This document shows positions 11,927 through 23,210 of a stretch of 64,000 bases of DNA, piece by piece. The DNA is from Catonia carolina (Eukaryota > Arthropoda > Insecta > Hemiptera > Achilidae), in assembly GCA_035578175.1 (NCBI GenBank), contig JAQMRL010000008.1, positions 65,195,041 to 65,259,040 on the forward strand, given 5' to 3'. Both the position numbers and the translations under genes were made by a program. The notes beneath the pieces are model-generated. The model was not told the DNA's origin. It saw nothing but the letters and a program-made list of their open reading frames with translations, and made no database searches. The first letter of the stretch is position 1; each line of letters starts with the position of its first letter.

Positions 11927-12644
11927 GGGGAAACTGTACTGTGTATCCCGCCAATGATAAATTTTCTCTTTTTAGGTACATTGTTCGTAGAATTGGTAAA
12001 AGATAGGGAAATGAAACTTTACACACTTATAGTTGTCGTGTGTCTATAGCTACTGACATGTTTTCAATTTAATCTTTTGGACCATAGCAATTTTAAAAAC
12101 GTAACGAATAAATATAAAATTTTTACAGATCTTTTTGTAGGTTTTTTGGGTATTGCTAATTTTTAGACCACCTAAGGAAGTCATTAAAATGTCGGTATAT
12201 GTGGATATACAAGATATTTAACTAATAAAAGTTTCAGTCTTGTAGGTTTATTGGTTTCTAAGAAAAATGTACCTAAGTGTTAAAAATCTAAATTTACAGG
12301 AAAAGACAAAAATTAAGATGACACAAATCAAAAACAAAATGTTCACAAACAAGTAAATTTCCCATCAACTGTTTGTTAGATAGTTGAACCAACAGCTGAG
12401 AATATTAGAATTAGTGATAGATATTTAAAAAAAATAAAATTTCTTTTGCACTTAAACGAAAAGAATAAAATTATGAAAAGTATTCGTTCTTGGTAACTTG
12501 ATAATTTTTCTGGGTAGACCTGATAAAAAAACTATTTTTATTGACTATTTAATATTTTTTCTGGTAGATCTAGGCCTAAACTATTGAAAAACATAAAAAA
12601 AACAAAAACCAAAATTTTCAGTAAATCCATCGTGCAATCTCCCC
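11927..12644. mobile_element. TTAA-flanked DNA transposon (piggyBac/Kolobok-like)
   Basis: 718 bp between TTAA at 11923-11926 and TTAA at 12645-12648. The left end GGGGAAACTGTAC pairs with the reverse complement of the right end GGGGAGATTGCAC, giving imperfect TIRs. A second, truncated copy of the left end lies on the minus strand at 45445-45556. There is no transposase reading. TTAA target duplication is known for piggyBac and Kolobok elements; the GGGGA end does not decide between them. Confidence 0.65.
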
Positions 12645-12648
12645 TTAA

Positions 12649-13787
12649 GAGTGAGATTGTGAGATTAATTTATGTAATTCGAATTGATATTTTGTACTGG
12701 CCATGTTGATTTCTTGTTAAATTGTAGGAATGTCTACATCACTGGGTAGTACCTAGCTGTTTTGTAATGCAGCGATTATCCATGATTATTCTGAGTAATG
12801 TAATCTTTGCAGGATTTTAATATACAAATCGCTTGCTTAGGCTCATAATTGGAAGCCATACGTTCAAATTTATTTGAGAATTGATTGTGTTCTAAAATTT
12901 AATTGTGTTGACTGAGGTTGATCGTTTACCTAATATTCAGTAAAACTGTTTCAATTTCGGATTTTTGCTGTTTTCTTTTGTTATTTTTATGTAATAAGTA
13001 TTAAAGGTTAAAATCTGGTTATTCAGGGTTGTTAACAGATCTCTAAGTATAATTAGTTGTTGATTAACGTAGCGCTAACACGAATTATCAAATGTATTAA
13101 AAACCCAACAATGATTTTAACTGTACCTATAAAATGAAATAATGTCAGAATACAAATGAACACGGTTATAAATAGAGTTTTGACTATTATTTCCATTTCA
13201 TAAATTATTTTCTTTAAATTTTATTGATCGGTATTCTATAATCAAGCATGAATTTAAAGAAAAAAATACATTCAAATATCGTAGATTACTGTTCATTTCT
13301 TCTAAATCATCCTTAACTTGTTGTCGTTTGTAACAACTTCCACGTTTGCTTCTTAATACTAAAAAAATTTGAAACCATTGTATTTTTTTTTAAATGTTGT
13401 TTCGTCACCATTAAAATATGTTTGTGGTTTAGTTCACGTAGTTGAATACACGGTTCAATAATATGCAGTGACAATTTTTCCTTGTTTTTAATTTTGGCGA
13501 TTTATCAATTAGAAGTAATTCTACGTTTCTTTTAAAAACGTCAGAGTTAGGTATTCTCATAAATATTTGACAAATAAGATTAGTCGCAATTTCGTTAAGT
13601 AGGCCTATGGTAGTTTATATATTATGTATTTCTATACCATGGTACGTCAACAAATAGGCCTTTTGTCTTCGTTTAAGTTTCATTCTTTTTTGTGAGTTTA
13701 ATCATTAGCAAGTACTTTGGTTAGCAGATAAAAGTTATAACAAATTGAATTTTTTTTTATTCCTAGCTGGCTGGTAATTATTTATAA
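12649..13787. other. AT-rich intergenic sequence
   Basis: No gene or repeat is supported. It ends at the left target-site duplication of the adjacent LINE (13788-13800). Confidence 0.4.
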
Positions 13788-13800
13788 ACCATAATTTAAG

Positions 13801-14357
13801 TCTTCTTCGTCTTCTTCTTCTTCTGCCGTTCAAGGATTAGGCATGTCTGCTTGTTTGAAACCTCTCAAATCTGCCCATCTCTATCTCGGGCGTTCTAGTT
13901 CTTTCCTGCTGGCCGGCTAAACATTGCCCAGCGTCTGGTTAGGTATCTTATCCTCCCTCATTCTGTTCACTTGCTCTAACCACTGCATTCTGTTCTGAGA
14001 TACATTGTCGTTTGTAGGGAAGATGTTGAGTTCTTTCCTTATCTTAGTATTCCTGTAACGATCTTCTCTACTACACCCATACGTAAGTTGAAGAAATTTC
14101 ATTTCAGATGCTTGCAATCTACTCTTCTCTCGCTTTGATAGCACCAAAGTTTCACTGCCATAGAGAGTCAGCACTGCTATTGTTTTATAAAATCTCACCC
14201 TCGTGTTTTTGCTGGTACTATTTTTTAAGGTGTGGTGGATAGTTTCACATATTTGCTAAAATCGGTGCATCATATTGTACGAATTTTTATCATGTTGGTA
14301 TGTAATATTGCAACCTAGGTACTGAAAGTGGGATATCTGTTCCAAAATATTATTTTC
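13801..14357 (-). mobile_element. 5'-truncated LINE with 13-bp target-site duplication
   Basis: A 557-bp insertion flanked by ACCATAATTTAAG at 13788-13800 and 14358-14370. On the minus strand it reads ILEQISHFQYLGCNITYQ near 14340-14290, then, after a break, an open stretch (14198-13917): FYKTIAVLTLYGSETLVLSK, MKFLQLTYGCSREDRYRN and KIRKELNIF. This is the RT C-terminus of an endonuclease/RT LINE. The 3' end is a (GAA)n-type tail, seen as TTCTTC repeats at 13801-13823. 5' truncation, simple-repeat tail and TSD together show target-primed insertion. A related copy is at 37880-38445. Confidence 0.9.
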
Positions 14358-14371
14358 ACCATAATTTAAGT

Positions 14372-14630
14372 AACCGAGAAAATACCGGACCATCGAGGCG
14401 AGAATTAGAGTATGAACACATTCATTTGGAACGGATGCCAGAGGAGAGAATACCTTTAAAAGTGACGGAATATGTTCTAGTTGGAAGAAGGGAAGTGGGA
14501 AGACCTCGAAGAAGATGACAGTAGTCGAGATGCACGGGTTGGAATGTCTCGTGTTTGTGTAGACGTACAAGATAGTTTATGAGTTCGGAACAGGCTTATG
14601 CCTGATAGAAAGAGAAGGAGGAAAAGACTA
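14372..14630 (+). mobile_element. older LINE C-terminal remnant
   Basis: The plus strand reads HLERMPEERIPLKV and GRREVGRPRRR before a stop, the usual basic C-terminus of endonuclease/RT LINEs. It lies just right of the 13801-14357 insertion and has opposite orientation. Chance readings that cross the boundary near 14358 are not genes. Confidence 0.6.
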
Positions 14631-15955
14631 TTGTACACGGTGAAATGTACAATCAATATATATGTATTTAAAACGCAAAATCACTTTCGATCTATTTTAA
14701 ATAGGAATTCTATTAACTCCTAAATACAGAGTTCTACCGAACGGATTTTTATATGGTTTTGAAGAGTATTCTTTCCTGATTTGCCCAAAATTTACGCCGT
14801 AATGTAATGTGGTTCTCCCATTTTAACCATATTCCATAAGAATACATAATTTGATTATGGAATAAACCATTTTTTTTCAGGACGAAACTATCGTATAACA
14901 CTACTGTACTTTAGTCGTTACTGTCCATTCTTCTAAGAACTGTTAAGTTCTTTGCTAACTTAAATCATATATTTAATGATAAGAGTTTGAAACCCAAGAA
15001 CATTGTGCGAATTTATTCACACAGGTCCACTATGCTAGTTCATATAATGTTTATAAATTCATAAAGAAGGCATTTAATTTTTATGATGTATAAATAATTC
15101 CTACAATTAAAGTAATAACAAGAAACTAAATATGTTTTTGCCTTTTGAGAACCCTTTCAAAACGTAAATGAAGAGAGAAAAAATAAGGTTCCATTAAAAT
15201 TTAGTTGTTTAAAGTTCAGTTATAAAGAATGGTTTCATGGTAATAATATTACTTAACGTGACTTAAACTCGTCCGTGAGAGATACAGTCAGTGATATTGA
15301 ATGTACGAAGGACAATTTAATAGTCTAAACTGACGGTTGTGTGGAAGCGAAAATATCAGATAATTTTTCATAAGTTTGGTAGAAAAAAATAGTATGAATT
15401 GATTTCTTATATATATTTGTTAATAATAATTCTCGTAATAACAGTAATTCATGTTTACGTTACAGATAACGAACTAGATACAGTTAATTAACAGTATGTC
15501 ATGTTATGTGTGCAGATTTAATGTTCTTTCGTTAATATTTAAAATAAATGAACCAATTTAATTTATACGTACATTACAAAGTTGGTTATAGTAGAATTCA
15601 AATAGTATTATATAAAAGAAACTTGCTGTGTGTTTTAGAAAAGAAATCTTCTCGTTATTGTAGTTTATATTATAAAGATCAAATAAGCTGTTTACGTGGC
15701 ATTTTATGATATTTTATGTTTATAAATTTGTAAATACAGTGTTATTTTTAAATTATTTCAGTATGTAACCGGCTGCAAATAAAACATAACCTTTCTAACG
15801 GAACAGCACTGTCTTTCTCCTAGGGTAAACAAAACGTTGAGTAGTGTAATACTTATTGATTGATCTATTACAATGATATTGACAATTTAGAAAAATTTTG
15901 ATCATTAATTTGTTTTTGAGAATATATGTTTCGGTTAGCTGGGAGACCCTCATAA
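14631..15955. other. AT-rich intergenic sequence
   Basis: No coding, repeat or RNA evidence; uniformly AT-rich. Confidence 0.4.
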
Positions 15956-16259
15956 CACTACTGTCTCAAAACTGACGCTATACAAGACAATTTTGAAGCC
16001 TATTTGGATGTATGGGTTGCAACTCTGGGGATTACAAAAAAATCCAACTTGGAAAAATTGTAGAACGTTTTCAGACCAAACTTTTTAAGGACAACTGTTA
16101 GAGTACCGTGGTATGGACGAATCAAATACATCTACAACAAAAACTTAGATCTTAAATTAGTAAGGCTGGAAATTGTAAGATTTAGTAGAATATACAAACA
16201 AAGACTGGAAGGAAATCCAAATTAATTCGTGTTAACTTACTGGACAACAGCAGCTATAC
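15956..16259 (+). mobile_element. jockey-like LINE fragment
   Basis: Reads LTLYKTILKPIWMYGLQLWG, then with frameshifts IVERFQTKLLRTTVRVPWYG and DLKLVRLEIVRFSRIYKQRL. This is the jockey-type RT C-terminus also seen at 1022-1381 and 31500-32290. It is decayed, and is interrupted on the right by the solo LTR that starts at 16260. Confidence 0.8.
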
Positions 16260-16958
16260 TGTGACACTTATCTCTGAGGTCCATTTTGGGATCTGAGGAA
16301 AATTAAATAATTAACACACTATAGTTTAAAATTCAAGTATTTATTACTACTAAAAATTACAATTAATAAGAGACTCAAATCTACAAGTAAATACTTAAAA
16401 CAAATAACAAACTAATTATAATTAACTAATAACAAGAAATAAACGTAACCAATTTACTAAACACTGCTTACAAAATTATACTTAAACGTTAAACAATTCA
16501 CAGTAACGCTGGCCTACTCCAAACGTAACCGTTAAGCACTACGCAATGTACACCTCGTCGAAGATAGATCATACTGAATTGAAGACCGAAATCAGTGGCT
16601 CCTTATAGCTATACATAACGCTGTGGAAGTCACTAGAATAACAGAGATTCTGATGGCTTCTGGATAAATCTTAACAAAAGGTAAACAAATTAGGATAGAA
16701 TAAAAGGGAGACTCAATAAAAGGTGTTACAAAAAGGTCAATTTATCTAAATCTAAATAGGTACCCGACTCGACTCTTTCACAACAATACAACTAAAGACT
16801 GATCTACCTGTAGTCTACTATAAAAACCGTTTACATTACCCATATTATTTCTAAATATTTCTTGGAACCCTAATTTATCACTCTTATTATTTACGTTAAC
16901 ATTTTTAAAATTTCGGTCCTCCTCGAAAATTCTCGAACACACATTCCCTTAGGTCACA
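16260..16958. mobile_element. solo LTR, 699 bp, 4-bp TSD
   Basis: Starts TGTGACACTTATC and ends GTCACA, the TG...CA form of a long terminal repeat with a 6-bp inverted end. Direct 4-bp flanks ATAC lie at 16256-16259 and 16959-16962. It is similar along its length to 26602-28329 after removal of a nested RepA copy. No internal retrotransposon genes lie next to it, so it is a solo LTR. Orientation and superfamily (gypsy or BEL/Pao) are not determined. Confidence 0.75.
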
Positions 16959-16962
16959 ATAC

Positions 16963-17440
16963 TTTTACAATACGTAACTGATACGATATATTAGATTTAA
17001 ATAGCCGATCTGATAATAATTAACTTTTAAACTTTATTACAGAAATTATGTCATTCACTTATAGTAACTTCTTACTGATTGCGTATAGTAATTATTTAGC
17101 TATTTAAAAAAACTTCTGTCAATATTATTGTCTACATTATTTAGCCGCAGGTTCTCTAATACGATATAAAACAACTGAAAATAAAATAAACATTACTTTC
17201 AATTTGTTTGTCTTCTGTATTATTTACGTATTACAAAAATTTATCAATCGACATCTTTTTTCATCACCATTTTCTTAATACACTCACAAACTCAATTGTA
17301 TTTTATATTATTAAGAATATTATCATAAAAATGTTATAATTATCGTTATGTACTCGAATTAAGCCATATTTTTTATTCGCTTTTACAGAGTTTAAATAAA
17401 ACATACTTTCAACTTAAATGAAAATTAAAACGAAAAGAAA
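16963..17440 (+). promoter_or_regulatory. upstream region of the secreted-protein gene
   Basis: AT-rich sequence preceding the first coding exon. A pyrimidine-rich run ending in TTTTACAG at 17381-17388 resembles a 3' splice site, so a 5' UTR intron may end there. No clear TATA or initiator can be singled out in such AT-rich DNA. An ATG at 17418 opens a 12-codon reading that overlaps the start at 17441 in another frame and ends at 17456. Confidence 0.35.
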
Positions 17441-17503
17441 ATGTGTAAATACGTGAAAGCACTTTTACTTGTTGTATTTATTCTGTTGGATGTTTATATA
17501 GCG
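17441..17503 (+). CDS. first coding exon: signal peptide of secreted acidic protein
   Basis: The 63-nt reading starts at ATG 17441 (context AGAAAATG, A at -3). It encodes 21 residues: a short basic start (MCKYVK), a hydrophobic core (ALLLVVFILL) and a polar end (DVYIA). That is a textbook signal peptide. It is followed directly by GTACGTATA, a good splice donor, in phase 0. The exon at 28412 opens in phase 0 with Gly-Ala-Pro-Pro-Ala, so the joined protein keeps one frame; cleavage after the Gly-Ala pair (A at -1 and -3) would be favourable. The splice is inferred. Additional small exons between the two cannot be excluded. Confidence 0.6.
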
Positions 17504-17610
17504 GTACGTATACTGAATATTTAAAACATTTTAGTGTAAGTTTTGCATTTTCCATCGTTATCTTTCTTGTTAATATGAATTTCTAGCCATCTTGGTTATC
17601 GTTATATCTA

Positions 17611-17632
17611 TCTATCTATCTATCTATCATTT
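17611..17632 (+). repeat. (ATCT)n microsatellite
   Basis: Five tandem ATCT units at the 5' side of the intron. Confidence 0.9.
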
Positions 17633-17764
17633 ACAAGTTCTACATAACATGTACTGCATGAATTTTACCCGGAGATATTTCTGTTAATGTATCTGCTTTT
17701 CACAACTCACCTTGCAAGTACATTGAAACCCATTTGCTAGACTACCCTACAATTCATTGGTAAA

Positions 17765-17950
17765 TTTTTGTCTATATTTCTCTGTTTATCTGTTGCCATG
17801 ATCAATCTGTTGCATTGTGTGAATTTTATAAATCACTATAGTTTATGTAACAAGTATTATTAGAAAATCAAATCACCCGGCTTTCAAAAACTAAAGACAA
17901 AATTATCGTAATCTTTCAACTGTTATGCACTGAAAGGCTATGATTACCCT
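17765..17950 (+). repeat. RepE copy 1
   Basis: Matches 18845-18924 joined to 19619-19715. Shared words include ATCTGTTGCCATGATCAATC, AGAAAATC-AATCACCCG and AAAACTAAAGACAA. The two copies flank a RepA insertion. The element type is unknown. Confidence 0.75.
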
Positions 17951-17972
17951 CAAATTCATTGGTAACTTTTTA

Positions 17973-18844
17973 CTTTTTCTTGCCTATATGAATAGGAAGG
18001 AAAATATTGTTTTCATGTCGCTTTTTCAAAATCGAGTTTTCACCAGGTAAACACGTTTTCAGACCCCCTGAACCCACAAAACATGTTTTTAGTGATTGTG
18101 TATGTGTGTGAACACAATACCTCAAGAACAGAACTACATACGAAGTTGAAACTTGAAACTTAAATTAGTTACCACTAGACGAAACGACAAGAAGATTTTT
18201 CATCAAAATCGGTCAACAAGTAGTAGTTTATTCGTGTTATTTTTCACTTTTTTACAATTTTCTCAAAAACTGCTTCTAGGATGTTTTTTAAATCACCTTA
18301 TTTACTTCATTTATTAAGTTCTACATGATAAGGGTAGGCGCCATGTCTGCTGAAATTCTTGGGGAGGCTGTGCTCTCGTAGAAAACAATGGTTTTTTTAA
18401 CATTGCAGCCTTAATATGCATTTTAGTGCATTAGTGTATATGATAAAGTCTGCAGACAATTTAACAATTTATAACGTTTAATTCAAATAATTCATTGTAT
18501 AACGCTTAGTTGAGCAGAAGCCTAACTAGTGATTTTCGGTTTTTGTTCATGAAAAATTGTAAAAAATGTATTTTTTAAGATTTCTGCCGGCGTATGTATT
18601 TTACAGCAACAGTGTATATAACCAAATTTATAGGAAATAAAAAAATACAACTTTTATTTCAAGCATTTTTCTCTACAGAGCTTAGTTTAGTGTCAAAGAG
18701 TGACTTTCCGTATTATTAAGCCAAACTATGGTTGGTTTTCATTTTGCATCATAAAATGATTAAAATAAGGTTATGTTTTTTTGAGGTTAGTTGTTTATTT
18801 ATTTCTAATGTTTTATTACTAATGTTAGGTTATATTGTTCATTT
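17973..18844 (+). mobile_element. RepA copy 1 (right end missing)
   Basis: Starts CTTTTTCTTGCCTATATG after a T-rich flank and carries the RepA body in order: GAGTTTTCACC, CGTTTTCAGACCCCCTGAAC, AACATGTTTTTAG, ATCAAAATCGGTCAAC, GGTAGGCGCCATGTCTGCTG and TTAGGTTATATTGTTCA. The usual right end GGCAAGAGAAAG...CACACCAG is absent; RepE copy 2 begins directly. Confidence 0.85.
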
Positions 18845-18924
18845 TTGATTATATTTGTCTGTTCATCTGTTGCCATGATCAATCTGTTACATCAAATGAA
18901 TTATATAAATTACTTCAGTTTATA
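18845..18924 (+). repeat. RepE copy 2, left part
   Basis: Direct repeat of 17765-17850 (ATCTGTTGCCATGATCAATC). It is interrupted at 18925 by a pogo-type element and resumes at 19619. Confidence 0.75.
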
Positions 18925-19616
18925 CAGTCGAACTTCTGTAACTCGAACGTTTATAACTCGAATTTTTTATATCTCGAATAGTATTTCAGTCCCCTTGAAC
19001 CTTGTATGGATTCGCCTTGTACAAAGCCATTATAACTCGAATTCCGCCATTTTTCTAAATCAAACTATTTATTTAGTTTCTTTTGACAAAATTTGTTCAT
19101 AGCTCTCAAAGTAGCGGTTTTGGTCTTTTGAGAAATGTAGGTACAGTGCTGCTTCTTTCATTAATAATTATTATATAAGGAAATGTTCGACCATAAAAGA
19201 GTACAGAATCTCAAAGACATCTGGTTGCCTTTGTATAGGCCTTAACAGGCGTAAACCAAAACAATGAATGTTTTTGAATCGACGAATCTTTGGTCGACCA
19301 GAGAACAATAGAACCATAGTCTGTCGGTACAATGCACAATTTTCAGCATGTATTGCGTAATTTTTGAATACCGAATATAATATTTGTACAGTACTTAACA
19401 CTGCAGCCAATAGCTAAGCTAAATGTAACGTACAGACTTACGAAATTACGCATGTGCAGTAGGCTTACTTATTCCACATCATGTAGAGTACTGTAATAGC
19501 CTATGTGGAATGTTCTTTTTTTAATAATTGCTTTGTGCTTTTCCAAAATTAAAAATTTCTGTAACTCGAATTGTTTTCCCCATCCATGGAGGATTCGAGT
19601 TATAGAGGTTCGACTG
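18925..19616. mobile_element. pogo/Tigger-type MITE, TA target duplication
   Basis: 692 bp with TIRs: the left end CAGTCGAACTTCTGTAACTC and the reverse complement of the right end CAGTCGAACCTCTATAACTC differ at two positions. TA dinucleotides lie at 18923-18924 and 19617-19618. CAGTCGAAC-type ends and TA duplication fit the pogo/Tigger branch of Tc1/mariner. No transposase motif could be recognised inside, so it is probably non-autonomous. It sits inside RepE copy 2. Confidence 0.85.
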
Positions 19617-19618
19617 TA

Positions 19619-19720
19619 TAACACATTTTTTTTTTTTAGAAAATCGAATCACCCGATTTCGAAAACTAAAGACAATTATATCTTTTAAGTTTTGATGCAC
19701 TCAAAGGCTTATAGTGAAAT
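19619..19720 (+). repeat. RepE copy 2, right part
   Basis: Continues RepE after the pogo insertion: AGAAAATCGAATCACCCG and AAAACTAAAGACAAT, ending near CTCAAAGGCTTATAG. The unbroken counterpart is at 17865-17945. Confidence 0.75.
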
Positions 19721-19734
19721 ACCAGATGAAAATA

Positions 19735-19830
19735 AGCGGTGGAAAAATACCAGACTTGACCAATAATCGAACACGGAACCTCTGACATAGGAGCTAGTTA
19801 TACTGACCATTATATCAATGGACCGATCAA
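19735..19830 (-). mobile_element. tRNA-derived SINE-like sequence
   Basis: On the minus strand GATATAATGGTCAG resembles a pol III A box and GTGTTCGATTA a B box (about 19761-19773), about 35 nt apart as in a tRNA. AGTCTGGTATTTTTCC follows, similar to the GGTCTGGAAATTTT after the B box at 48057, 52560 and 63320. The aminoacyl and anticodon arms do not pair convincingly, so it is a SINE remnant and not a tRNA gene. Confidence 0.55.
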
Positions 19831-21322
19831 AAAAACCAACCACTTCCACAACATTTATATAATATTTAGTAACGTATTCTCAGCATCAGTCATAAATTTG
19901 AGACAAATCTAGCGACACCCAAATTCTAAGTTGATTTCACATTCAGAATGCAGTACGGAGAGCCCATAAGCAATGTATTTCATATGGGAGTTGGAGCGCT
20001 ATTACACTAAGTAAAAATATCGACTCCGCGCCACAACACGTTCTTATTTACAAACTCTTATTGAATAACGTAATACGAAAACATGAGTGATTTTTTAAAA
20101 ACTCGTTTATTATTTCTGTTACCTTCCAACATAAGACTTATCATACATCAAATTACAGATAAAATTCTAATTTTATAGCAAAATAATAAAACACATATGT
20201 CGTCGTTCAAAAAAAAAAAGGTATATGATGTGAAACGCAAAAATATGACGAGATTTAGACATCCAGGTTTGTAGGAGCGTATCATATCTAAATATCAGAG
20301 TATAATAATAACGTTTATAGCGTAATAAAATACAATTCATTAGGAGGCAAAAGTATTTTTTTTTAGAATTTCTTGATTGAAAATGAGCTTGTTAGAGTGT
20401 GGTAAGCGAAACTCTAAATACGTTTGCCAGTGATTTTCGGATGGTGTCGGTGGAGGAGGGTTATTTTATTGGTTGTGCCTAATATTTTCTGCACGCCTAA
20501 TAACCCAGGGGGTTCTGTACGGCATTCTGAACGTGAAATAGAGTATACGATAGTGTTTATTGATAAGTGTTTGCGGAAAAATGTTTGGAAACGAGAAAAT
20601 TTTAAATTATATCCGTCACATTGAATTTATTGTGACGTCTCATACTTAATGTCACTCTTCTAACTAAATGTTAATACAAAGATAATTTGCATGCCGATAT
20701 TGGTCAAACAGATTCAGATGCAGGAGGAGACAAGTAATCACACAAACATACCTATCATGTACCCAAAATCATACTTAATCTCATTAACTTGCACAGGGTA
20801 AAAAAATAATGATTTCTTTGTTAAAATTAGACTAAGATCTATATGTTTTTATAAGGTACAGTATACATTTAATTTCAAACTATGTGACCTTGTAAATTTT
20901 GCCAATTCGATTTGTACAGGTTATAAATTATAAATCCTTGTTTTTCATGATCTCTGTTTTATGAAAACCCAAACCTTTTCTCAACTTCCTGTTTTTCATC
21001 TTATTTTTTAGGGCATATTCAAAATAGTTTTTACAGTTATTCAAGCATTCTACAGATGTGACATTACCATGACCAGCTATCACTCTTCAAATGATTCCTA
21101 AATTCCATTGAATAATTTATTCTACCTAGAATTTAAGCATTCGGATATTTATCCAAACATATAGCCTAAGCTTACAGTATTAATGTTAATAAATAATTTC
21201 AACTATTTTCAACTACGCTTACTTCTAGTTCTATATTTCCTTTCAAAATAAAATCGAAGTGCCTAAAATATCATTGAAAAACGGTTTACATTTTTCTATT
21301 TCAAAATTTAAATTAAAAAATT
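19831..21322. other. intronic sequence, unassigned
   Basis: No repeat or exon is supported. Open stretches such as 20424-20624 carry no recognisable words. Confidence 0.4.
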
Positions 21323-22199
21323 AGTTGTGAAACGTTCACATTACTTTCTCCTGCCAATGCAAATAATAAACATTAGTCCCCTAACCTATGTTTAATCATG
21401 AGTAAACGATGTTAAATGAAAAAAACATAAACTAGTTTTAATCATATGTGAATGACGCTAAATGAAAATCTATTCCTGAAGGACATAAAGATACGGACGA
21501 TCACCAATCGACGTTAAACTAGGATCTGTTGAAAAAATCCTTGAAATAAAAGTTTTCGGTTTTTAATTTTCCATCATTTTAATTTGCTACATAAACTTTT
21601 GTTGTAAAAAGGCTACCGCTGCAATTTTTAAAAAAAATCCTACTTTTTACCGATTTTAATGAAGAGAATACAAAAAAAATCACTAATTGACGCTAGACTA
21701 AGCGCTGTAGAAAACAATTGAAATAAAAGTTGTAGTAATTTAATTTCTTATAATTTTTATAATAGCCTAACTTATACGTTTTGCCCTAAATGGATTCAAG
21801 GCCAGAATTTATAAACAAACCCTTTCTTCTACGAGAGAACAGCTCTCATGAATTTCAGTAGACCTCTTACCCTATCTTGTAAAGCATAACAGTGAAAAAT
21901 GGCGCAAATAAACTACTAATTCCGGTTGACCGATTTTGATGAAAATGTTCATAATTATCTTGTCCACTTGTAGTCTTGTAGTAGCTAATTAAAGTTTCAA
22001 ATTTTAAATTCGTATATCATGAAATATTTTTTCACACTTAAACACATAAAACCTACATACCATTAGCTAAAAATATGATTTTGGGTTCAAGGGACCTAAA
22101 AATAACGCGCATTTCTGGTGAAAACTAGATTTTGAAAAACTAATATGAATACAATCATTTTCTTCTCTGTATATTTATATAATATAGGGCAAGTGAAAG
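21323..22199 (-). mobile_element. RepA copy 2
   Basis: Inverse copy: TTGTGAAACGTTCACA, then TTTCTCCTGCCAATGCAAAT at the left, and GGGCAAGTGAAAG at the right, next to TAAAAAT (22200-22206). The left flank is AAAAAATT. The body words CGGTTGACCGATTTTGATGA and GATTTTGGGTTCAAGGGACC are recognisable but diverged. Confidence 0.8.
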
Positions 22200-22206
22200 T
22201 AAAAAT

Positions 22207-23149
22207 CTTGGCCAAGGTTTACTTACTAAATAAATTAAAAATTTACTCGTTTAATATTTTAAAGGATTAAACAAAAATGATATTATTACAAATGCACTTA
22301 TATTAGATTGGTCTGCATTGGCTTTAATGTGCATAACAGTCGGATATAAAACAAAGAAAATCATTCTAGATCACCTAAAATAAGGGGAAAATGTGGTTAC
22401 CAAAAGAAAATCAAATTGCCTGATGATGGTAGCATTTTATACGGGCTGTACATAAGATAAGGTTAGAAAATTGTGGTTGCAGAGAGCACCCGTTGTAATT
22501 ATTAGCTATTTCTTTCCTCTTAACGATAGCGTTCTTACTACTTTAATGGCCTATTTTAATGGCTAAAATCATTACGCCTTATCTTAAGATTCGTGAAAAC
22601 ACCCTATTCAACAAATACGTAATCTAGTAATGGTAATAATCATAAATCTTTTCTATAATCTTTTTTATGTATACAAACGATTGTCTATCACAACTTTACG
22701 GCAGAAGGTTTTTTTAAAAAAAGTTATTGTCCTTGTAACGGAACTATAACTGAAATTTTAAAATAAAATCTTGACACAGATTTTTTTAGGTGTACGTTCC
22801 TCTTAGATTTAGCAATATTATAAAAAATATCCGTTAATTATGGTTATATTATTTTTTTACGAACTGTCTGTTGTCCTAGTTTTCTTGATATTTATCTGTT
22901 TAGCGGTTGTAATAAACATTTTGACTGAATGGAAATGTGAAATATTCTTATACTACTATAAAATTTAATGATTTTTTAAAATATTATCGTCAAAGCGTGT
23001 TTTTTGTGCAAGCTAATTTCCAAAACTACTGAACGAATTTTCATGAAATTTTAACACTATTTTTGTTTTTGTATTCACAGCAACAATTTCTTTTTAAATT
23101 TTCAAAAATGATAACCGTAAGGGCCTTAATGAAGATTTTAATAAATATG

Positions 23150-23210
<61 letters not shown>

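Noticed and set aside
14256..14570. 104-codon minus-strand frame
   Set aside because: Only its C-terminal part is LINE; the frame crosses the LINE insertion site and is a chance fusion.
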